Positions 57,531 to 64,000 of a stretch of DNA of 64,000 nucleotides are shown one piece after another. Source of the stretch: Candidatus Bathyarchaeota archaeon. Lineage in GTDB: Archaea; Thermoproteota; Bathyarchaeia; JAPDIZ01. The notes under the pieces are model-generated. The model saw nothing but the letters and a program-made list of their open reading frames with translations, was not told where the DNA came from and did no database searches. Position 1 is the first letter of the stretch. Each line of letters begins with the position of its first letter. The stretch is taken from assembly GCA_029259355.1 (NCBI GenBank), contig JAPDIZ010000002.1, positions 248,001 through 312,000 on the forward strand, written 5' to 3'. The translations under genes and the position numbers were made by a program.

Positions 57531-58251
57531 GACCCCCCTCCCTCAAAACCCTCATAGCCGCGGGAGAGACAGAATTTGCGGCCAAGATCCCCCTCGCGTT
57601 AGGGTGCTTCCTCCTAGCGTGGTCAACATACCTCTTTAGCTGGGCGGCTGCGTCCACTCCAGCTGTGCCTCGCTTAAACTCCACGAAAACGGGGGCTCCG
57701 CTGGCATCGATTCCAAGTAAATCTACCTTGCCCATAGGGGTGGTAACCTCGGTTTTGAGCGGGGTGAAGCCCGGCTCAATTAAGCCGGGCTCTCTCAGCA
57801 CAGCCTCGACTAGCTCTCTCTCCAAGCCCCTTACCACGAGCTGATCAGCCGCGCACCTAGCTGCCAACGCGACGAAGATTACAGGGCTTGTGATCACTAG
57901 CTTTTCGCTAGGCTTTCTCCTTACGCTGACTATCTCCAAAACCCCCTCGCGTACTCTAGCTGTTATGCTGCTTCCCGGTGGCTGCCAATTAAGGGGCTCT
58001 CGCTTCTCTCCTCCGTGGATGAGCACGGCTCCATCCGGCTTTATCATCACCACCCTATCGCCTAGGGGTAGTGAGGAAGAAGCCCTCCCAGCATACTCCA
58101 CCTCACACCTCAGAAAGAGTATCACAACATCTCTTCCTCGGCTCCTGAGAATTAGCTGAGCAGCTTCGTCTGGGGAAGGCTCGGTCAGTACGCGGTAAGG
58201 CTTTTCGGCTAGTTCTAGGAAGTCGTCTAGCTTAACCCAGCAACCCCCCAA
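57487..58251 (-). CDS. nucS: Endonuclease NucS (EndoMS-like)
   Basis: TPMGKVDLLGIDASGAPVFVEFKRGTAGVDAAAQLKRYVDHARRKHPNARGILAANSVS (RecB-like nuclease core). Confidence 0.92.
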   Translation of the reverse strand: MGGCWVKLDDFLELAEKPYRVLTEPSPDEAAQLILRSRGRDVVILFLRCEVEYAGRASSSLPLGDRVVMIKPDGAVLIHGGEKREPLNWQPPGSSITARVREGVLEIVSVRRKPSEKLVITSPVIFVALAARCAADQLVVRGLERELVEAVLREPGLIEPGFTPLKTEVTTPMGKVDLLGIDASGAPVFVEFKRGTAGVDAAAQLKRYVDHARRKHPNARGILAANSVSPAAMRVLREGGLEFRKLPLSQRKLA

Positions 58252-58278
58252 GCCTAGGAGAGCCTACGCTAAAGCCCC

Positions 58279-59487
58279 CTAGGGCCCTATGTGTCCATAG
58301 ACTGTCTGCGCTATAACGGTTTTCAGCCCACTTCTCTCCAGCATCTGCTTGGCCAAGACCATGTCCTCAAAGCTAGGCCTCTTGATGTCTCTACGCTTGA
58401 AGATAGGTCTATAGTCGAGGACACAGACCTGCATCTCGGGGTCTATACTAGCCAGCCGATCCCCTATCTCAGCTAGCTCGTCCAAGGTGATGAGGTCGGG
58501 GTTATACGGAACTCCAACTCCAACGAACACCTTGTCACCGTAGCAGTCGCGAAGATACTTTACGGCGCTCCACGAGTTGCTGAGGTATCTTTCAGCGAGG
58601 CTGCGGTCAGTGATGCCCGTTATTTTCATGAACGTCTCGACTCTACACCCCTTTAGGTCTGGTCCCACATCGGTTACGCCACACTCCTGAACCAGCTCGT
58701 CTATGTATTCCTTGGTAAGTATGGTCGCGTTTGTGTCCAAGTGTAGCCTCGCTCTTTCATCAGGGTTTAGTCTCTTCAAATGCTTGAAGAACTGGGTTAG
58801 CCAAGCTCTGTTTAGCGTAGGCTCTCCCCCAGAGATAGCCATTCTATCCACGCCATACCTCCTCCTCGCCGCGGTAAGCATCCTTGCAGCCTCTAGGGAA
58901 GATAAGGGCTTGCCTTTGCCGCGATAGGTGATGTCGTAGTTCTGGCACTGAGGACACCTGAGGTTGCAGCCCGCAGCCCATATAGCCACCTCAACATACC
59001 TTGTGGTGGACTTGACCCACCAAGGAGTCCCGACTCCTCCCACGAAGTGGCCTTGAGGTCTCGTCACGATGCGTAGAGGAGCTACTTCACCCTCTCTCAA
59101 AAATTCGATGCGGTCTCCATCGCGCACCTGTGCAACACAGGCCCTAACCACCTCGTCATTTAGCTTGATGAGGCAACTAAAGCAACCGCCAGTTTCGCAC
59201 GGCGCGTAGAGCCAACCCTCGTTTGGAAGCTTGCTCACGGAAAACCCCGCTTGCTCCAGCGCATCCTTGGCCGTAGCGCCGTCGGCTACCTCGTACTCAA
59301 CACCTTCTATAAACACCTTTATCGGCGAAACCTCAACCTCTTCAACTAATCGCGCGTTGTATGGGCATGCAGCAACGCAGGCCAAACACCCCGCACAGCT
59401 CACCGGGTTTGCACAAGCCACTATTTCCTCGCAGAGGCCGCACTTTGCGCAGAGTTCCTCAACCTTTTTGGCGACGTGCCTGCGCAT
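58279..59487 (-). CDS. Radical SAM protein with N-terminal 2x[4Fe-4S] and plant-type [2Fe-2S] domains
   Basis: CAKCGLCEEIVACANPVSCAGCLACVAACP; CETGGCFSCLIKLNDEVVRAC (Cx4Cx2Cx11C); AAGCNLRCPQCQNYD (CxxxCxxC). Confidence 0.87.
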   Translation of the reverse strand: MRRHVAKKVEELCAKCGLCEEIVACANPVSCAGCLACVAACPYNARLVEEVEVSPIKVFIEGVEYEVADGATAKDALEQAGFSVSKLPNEGWLYAPCETGGCFSCLIKLNDEVVRACVAQVRDGDRIEFLREGEVAPLRIVTRPQGHFVGGVGTPWWVKSTTRYVEVAIWAAGCNLRCPQCQNYDITYRGKGKPLSSLEAARMLTAARRRYGVDRMAISGGEPTLNRAWLTQFFKHLKRLNPDERARLHLDTNATILTKEYIDELVQECGVTDVGPDLKGCRVETFMKITGITDRSLAERYLSNSWSAVKYLRDCYGDKVFVGVGVPYNPDLITLDELAEIGDRLASIDPEMQVCVLDYRPIFKRRDIKRPSFEDMVLAKQMLERSGLKTVIAQTVYGHIGP

Positions 59488-59660
59488 GGTCAGCCCTTCA
59501 CCCTCTACAGATTCCTTAGTCCTTAACCAAACTTATTAACTATATGGAAAAACCACATCAGATGGGAGAAATAGCTGAGCTCTCCGTTTTGAAACGCAAA
59601 GCTTATTTAGGTTTTTTCAACCAAATTCACGCCACCAACCGTATATAAAGGGGGACGGCG

Positions 59661-60875
59661 GTGGCGAGGAAAAAGGTTGTGCTAGCCTACTCAGGCGGTC
59701 TAGACACTTCGGTTTGTGTAAAGTGGCTTCAAGAGAAATACGACGTTGACGTGATCACGCTAACCCTTGACATAGGTCAGCCGAAGGATTTCGCAGAAGT
59801 TGAGAAGAGAGCTATTCAGACAGGCGCTATCAGGCATTACACAATAGATGTGAAAAAGGAGTTTATAGAAAACTACGTGTTTCCAGCCATAAAGGCTAAC
59901 GCGCTGTACGAGGGGAAGTATCCCATAACGGCCTCCCTCTCTAGACCACTCATCGCCTCCAAGCTGGTTGAGGTGGCTAGAAAAGAGGGGGCTGTAGCCG
60001 TAGCCCATGGTTGTACGGGGAAGGGAAACGACCAAGTCAGGTTTGAGGTCACGATAAAGTCCCTCGCCCCCGACTTGGAGGTAATTGCCCCCGTGCGAGA
60101 GTGGGGCATGACCAGAGACCAAGAGATTGAGTATGCGCTTAAGCATGGAATACCTGTTTCTCCCGAGAAAAGCCCCTACAGCGTTGATGAAAACCTCTGG
60201 GGGCGCTCAATAGAGTGTGGAGTGCTCGAATATCCTGAGGTAGAGCCTCCGGAAGAGGTTTTTGAGTGGACAGTTCCTCCTGAAAAAGCTCCTGACCAGC
60301 CCGAATATGTGGAGATAGAGTTTTTCGAAGGCGTTCCAGTAACGGTGAACGGAGAGGAGATGAACGGGGTGTCGCTGATCAAAAAGCTAAACGAGGTTGC
60401 GGGAAAGCATGGAGTGGGTAGGATAGACCACATGGAGGACAGGCTTGTTGGGATAAAGTCGCGAGAAGTATATGAGTGTCCAGCTGCTACCGTTCTGCTG
60501 GAGGCTCACAAGGACTTGGAGAAGGCTGTGTTGACTCGCCACGAAGTTATGTTCAAGGAATTGATCGATGCTGAGTGGACTAGGCTGGTGTACTATGGGC
60601 TTTGGACGGAGCCGCTGAGGCAAGACCTCGAGGGCTTCATCGAAAAAACCCAGAAGAGGGTTTGTGGAAAGGTTAGGGTGAAGCTATATAAAGGCGGGCT
60701 GAGGGTTGTGGGCAGATCCTCTCCATACTCACTATACGACTACAACCTAGCCACATACGAAGTTTCCTCGACCTTTGACCAATCCCTCGCTAAGGGCTTT
60801 ATCGAGTTGTGGGGGCTACCCACTAGGGTGGCTAACGAGGTTATGCGAAAGGCTAGGTCACAGCCAAGGCCATAG
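59661..60875 (+). CDS. argG: Argininosuccinate synthase
   Basis: VVLAYSGGLDTSVCVKWLQEKY; HGCTGKGNDQVRFE; YSVDENLWGRSIECG. Confidence 0.96.
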   Translation: MARKKVVLAYSGGLDTSVCVKWLQEKYDVDVITLTLDIGQPKDFAEVEKRAIQTGAIRHYTIDVKKEFIENYVFPAIKANALYEGKYPITASLSRPLIASKLVEVARKEGAVAVAHGCTGKGNDQVRFEVTIKSLAPDLEVIAPVREWGMTRDQEIEYALKHGIPVSPEKSPYSVDENLWGRSIECGVLEYPEVEPPEEVFEWTVPPEKAPDQPEYVEIEFFEGVPVTVNGEEMNGVSLIKKLNEVAGKHGVGRIDHMEDRLVGIKSREVYECPAATVLLEAHKDLEKAVLTRHEVMFKELIDAEWTRLVYYGLWTEPLRQDLEGFIEKTQKRVCGKVRVKLYKGGLRVVGRSSPYSLYDYNLATYEVSSTFDQSLAKGFIELWGLPTRVANEVMRKARSQPRP

Positions 60876-60896
60876 GAGCAGGGGGTTCTTTTCCCC

Positions 60897-61946
60897 ATGG
60901 TAGACGAGGTTAGGGTAGCGGTTATTGGCGCATCTGGCTACACAGGCGGAGAGCTCCTGAGAATCCTAGCCACCCATTCCAAGGTCGAGGTCGCTTACGC
61001 TACGTCTAGGCCTCACGCAGGCAAGAAGGTTTGGGAGGTACAGCCTCACTTACGGGGCTTGCTCGACGTAGTCTTGGAAGATGTGGATGTAGAGAAGATA
61101 GCTGAGAGAGCAGAGTGCGCCTTCCTAGCCACCCCCCACACGGTCTCCATGACCATAGCCCCTGACCTAATCGAGCGTGGGCTAAGAGTCATCGACTTGA
61201 GCGCAGACTTCAGGCTAAAGAGCGTTAAGGTCTATGAAAGGTGTTATAAAGTAAAGCATTCCTGCCCCCGCTTATTGGAGGAAGCAGTCTACGGCCTGCC
61301 CGAGCTACACCGCAGAGAAATCGCTGGAGCTCGGCTCGTAGCAAACCCAGGTTGCTACCCAACGGGGGCTATCCTAGCTATAGCACCCCTCCTATCCTAC
61401 GGGCTGATTGAGCCAAACACGATTTATGTAGACGCGAAGTCTGGGACATCGGGAGCGGGGGCTACGCCCACAAGCTTTACCCACCACCCGGAGTGTGGGT
61501 CAAACGTAAGGCCATACAACGTCTTTGCCCATAGACACGTGCCAGAGATAGAGCAAGAGCTCAGCGCCTTATGCGGCAAAGAGGTTAGCGTAGCCTTCTC
61601 GCCACACCTCGTCCCCATCGTCAGAGGGATTCTTACGTCAGTCTACGCGAACGCAGAGCCGGGGGTTTCGGAGCAAGACATCTACAGAGCTTACCTAGAC
61701 CTCTACGAAGTAGAGCCCTTCGTAAGAATTCTCGAGCCTGGAGAACTGCCTAACCTATCGGCTGTGGTTGGGTCTAACTTCTGCGACATCGGGTTTGTCT
61801 ACGACCGCGAGAAGCGGGTGGTAGCTGCGTTTTCCGCCATAGATAACCTGACCAAGGGGGCTTCGGGGCAGGCTGTTCAGAACATGAACATAATGTACGG
61901 CTTGGGTGAGACCGAGGGGCTGCTTTTCCCGGGGCTTTGGCCATGA
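60897..61946 (+). CDS. argC: N-acetyl-gamma-glutamyl-phosphate reductase (ArgC/LysY family)
   Basis: VAVIGASGYTGGELLRILATH; VANPGCYPTGAILAIAPLL; HRHVPEIEQEL. Confidence 0.93.
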   Translation: MVDEVRVAVIGASGYTGGELLRILATHSKVEVAYATSRPHAGKKVWEVQPHLRGLLDVVLEDVDVEKIAERAECAFLATPHTVSMTIAPDLIERGLRVIDLSADFRLKSVKVYERCYKVKHSCPRLLEEAVYGLPELHRREIAGARLVANPGCYPTGAILAIAPLLSYGLIEPNTIYVDAKSGTSGAGATPTSFTHHPECGSNVRPYNVFAHRHVPEIEQELSALCGKEVSVAFSPHLVPIVRGILTSVYANAEPGVSEQDIYRAYLDLYEVEPFVRILEPGELPNLSAVVGSNFCDIGFVYDREKRVVAAFSAIDNLTKGASGQAVQNMNIMYGLGETEGLLFPGLWP

Positions 61947-63202
61947 CCTTTAGATTACGTGAGTTTGATGGAGGCATAACAGCGGCCAAGGGATTCCTAG
62001 CCGCTGGGGTATCTGCTGGGCTGAAGAAGAGGGGGAAAGACTTAGCTCTCATCGTTAACAGCGGAGGAGCTGTTCCAGCCGTGGGCGCGTTCACCTCAAA
62101 CCTCGTCAAAGGAGCACCTATCTACGTGACTATGAAGCGCGTGGAGCGTGGGAAGATAGCAGCAATCGTAGCTAACAGCGGCTACTCAAACGTGCTTACG
62201 GGTGAGCGAGGAATCAGAGATGCGGAAAGGATGGCTGAGCTAGCTGCGGAGGAGCTGGGCTTAAACAAGGACGAAGTAGCTGTCGCCTCAACCGGGGTCA
62301 TAGGAAAGTTCCTCCCAATGGATCGCATAGAGCAAGGCATAAAGGCGGCTGCTAAAACGCTTTCAAGCTCTCGACAAGCTGCTCGAGACGCCGCAGAAGC
62401 GATAATGACCACAGACACCTTCCCCAAGGAGTCGGCGGTTAAGCTCGTTCTTAGCAACGGAGCGGAGTGCGTTGTGGCGGGAATGGCTAAGGGAGCTGGC
62501 ATGATCGCGCCTAGGCTACGCGTACACCACGCCACAATGCTCTCGTTCATCGTCACAGACGCGTCGGTGGAGCATAGCGCATTACTCTCTCTGTTTAAAA
62601 AAGCAGTTGAGCGCTCCTTCAACTGCGTGGTGGTTGACGGGGACCAGAGCACTAGCGACATGGTCTTGCTACTAGCCAACGGCGAAGCGGAGAACCCCAC
62701 CATATCTGATCCTCAGCACCCTGATGCCGAATCTCTCTACAGCGCATTGGAGGCCGTTATGCAAGATCTCGCAAAGATGATCGCCAAAGACGGTGAGGGA
62801 GCCACCAAGTTCATCGAGATATGCGTTCGCGGAGCAGAGACTTGGGAAGATGCTAGGGCTGTAGCGAGAGCGATCGCGTGCTCTCCACTGGTTAAGACCG
62901 CGATCTTTGGAAGAGATCCAAACTGGGGAAGAATAATGGCTGCAGCTGGAAACTCGGGGGTAAACTTCGACCCCAACCGCGTCGAGCTCTACATAGGAAC
63001 TCCTAGCGAACTCGTCCCAGTGCTTGTGGGAGGCGTTCCGTTGGTGCAGCCTAAGAGGGGCTACGGCAGGCTTGGACAGCTCCTAGAGGGGGATCACGTA
63101 AAAGTTGTTTTGGACTTGGGCCTAGGCGGCTCCGAAGCGGTTGTCTGGACTTGTGACATGTCTTACGATTACGTAAGGATCAACGCGGAGTATACCACTT
63201 AG
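61943..63202 (+). CDS. argJ: Ornithine acetyltransferase / N-acetylglutamate synthase
   Basis: AAKGFLAAGVSAGLK; IVANSGYSNVLTGERGIRDA; MTTDTFPKESAV; FGRDPNWGRIMAAAGNSGV. Confidence 0.94.
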   Translation: MTFRLREFDGGITAAKGFLAAGVSAGLKKRGKDLALIVNSGGAVPAVGAFTSNLVKGAPIYVTMKRVERGKIAAIVANSGYSNVLTGERGIRDAERMAELAAEELGLNKDEVAVASTGVIGKFLPMDRIEQGIKAAAKTLSSSRQAARDAAEAIMTTDTFPKESAVKLVLSNGAECVVAGMAKGAGMIAPRLRVHHATMLSFIVTDASVEHSALLSLFKKAVERSFNCVVVDGDQSTSDMVLLLANGEAENPTISDPQHPDAESLYSALEAVMQDLAKMIAKDGEGATKFIEICVRGAETWEDARAVARAIACSPLVKTAIFGRDPNWGRIMAAAGNSGVNFDPNRVELYIGTPSELVPVLVGGVPLVQPKRGYGRLGQLLEGDHVKVVLDLGLGGSEAVVWTCDMSYDYVRINAEYTT

Positions 63203-63213
63203 GGGGTTTGGGC

Positions 63214-64000
63214 TTGGTTGAGCCGAGTGAGAAGCTGAAGGCCGAGACCATAGTTGAGGCCCTCCCCTACATGAGGAGGTTTTACGACAAAGTATTCGTA
63301 GTGAAGGTTGGGGGAAGCGCGCTAACCAATCCCTCGCTTAGAGACGCCATAGCCCAAGACCTCGTCTTGCTTAGGATAATAGGCATAAAGCCCGTCGTAG
63401 TGCACGGCGGGGGTCCCGAGATCTCCGAGCTTGTTAGGAAGTACCTGAAGAGAGAGCCTGTATTTGTTAAGGGGCTGAGAGTGACCGATGAGGAAACTAT
63501 GGAGATTGTAGAAATGGTTCTACTAGGCAAGATAAACCGCGAAATCGTTACCGCGATTCAGAGGCATGGGGGAAAAGCCGTCGGGATTTCAGGAAAAGAT
63601 GACAACTTCATATTGGCTAGGAAATCCCCGCCAGCGCGGGTGATTGATGAGGAAACGGGCGAGGAAAAGCTGGTGGATCTTGGGCTTGTAGGCGAGGTAG
63701 AGTTAGTGAACCCAGAACTGGTTAACGTCCTATGCGATAGGGGGTTCATCCCCGTGGTGTCGCCTATAGGCGTTGACAACGAAGGGCGTAGTCTAAACAT
63801 AAACGCAGACATCGCTGCAGGACACATAGCCGTAGCAACCAACGCGGAAAAGCTAATCATGCTCACCAACGTACCGGGCATTCTCCTACGCCCAGAAGAC
63901 TCCTCAACACTCATAACTCAAGCAACTGTTGCAGAGGCAAAGGAGCTTATCCGAAGGGGCGTGGTAGCGGGGGGCATGATCCCAAAGGTTAATGCGTGCC
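63214..64000 (+). CDS. argB: Acetylglutamate kinase (partial, runs off window end)
   Basis: TTG start; translation MVEPSEKLKAETIVEALPYMRRFYDKVFVVKVGGSALTNPSLRDAIAQDLVLLRIIGIKPVVVHGGGPEIS; missing from ORF track because it is open at the end. Confidence 0.93.
   Translation, partial: MVEPSEKLKAETIVEALPYMRRFYDKVFVVKVGGSALTNPSLRDAIAQDLVLLRIIGIKPVVVHGGGPEISELVRKYLKREPVFVKGLRVTDEETMEIVEMVLLGKINREIVTAIQRHGGKAVGISGKDDNFILARKSPPARVIDEETGEEKLVDLGLVGEVELVNPELVNVLCDRGFIPVVSPIGVDNEGRSLNINADIAAGHIAVATNAEKLIMLTNVPGILLRPEDSSTLITQATVAEAKELIRRGVVAGGMIPKVNAC

Noticed and set aside
59544-59648. 34-codon ORF MEKPHQMGEIAELSVLKRKAYLGFFNQIHATNRI upstream of argG as an Arg attenuator
   Set aside because: Only two Arg codons and no strong stem; a TATA-like sequence lies at its end. 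Not comparable with the lysC-aro leader.
1-64000. CRISPR arrays, transposons, rRNA or tRNA genes
   Set aside because: Intergenic gaps were read individually; no regularly spaced repeats, no transposase-like ORFs, and no tRNA T-arm/acceptor pattern were found. An Infernal/tRNAscan run would settle intron-containing or split tRNAs.

Overview
The window is a gene-dense archaeal chromosome segment, probably from a thermophilic TACK-type lineage. Supporting signs are archaeal GatE, RIO2, LSm, the ADH/DHQ-synthase-II aromatic route, GHMP shikimate kinase, archaeal MAT, NucS and DUF460, together with many TTG/GTG starts and TATA boxes. It is almost entirely biosynthetic and housekeeping. I found no rRNA, tRNA, CRISPR array or transposon. 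Main blocks: (i) ACT protein - homoserine dehydrogenase - radical SAM; (ii) a ten-gene lysC - ADH synthase - DHQ synthase II - aroD - aroE - aroK - aroA - aroC - pheA - tyrA operon; (iii) ClC channel, serS, a NapH/TlpA redox cluster, CobT, GatE, GlmS; (iv) an ABC transporter with a fused permease, two non-identical ATPases and a PhoU-like DUF47 protein; (v) PurA, H+-PPase, Dph6-like, SAM-salvage enzymes, PyrG, Zn/Mn ABC transporter, RIO2-DUF460, MAT, LSm, ThiC, NucS; (vi) argG-argC-argJ-argB (argB runs off the end). The most interesting signal is the leader of the lysC-aro-pheA-tyrA operon. A 19-bp RNA stem (3726-3746 pairing with 3800-3818) encloses a 27-codon mini-ORF, MVAAALPTASHTTFCYYSYCTSFSFSG. 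Its Phe/Tyr codons lie wholly in the loop, ahead of the genes that make Phe and Tyr. This is a candidate leader-peptide/attenuator-type control element in an archaeon. Other leads: DUF460 coding homology extending upstream of any canonical start, to the in-frame RIO2 stop codon; a heterodimeric ABC ATPase pair whose degenerate residues fall in the same composite site; tandem perfect dyads in the pqqD/rio2 divergent promoter; a HTH protein with an exact EF-hand loop; and near-zero spacing at all 13 convergent gene junctions.
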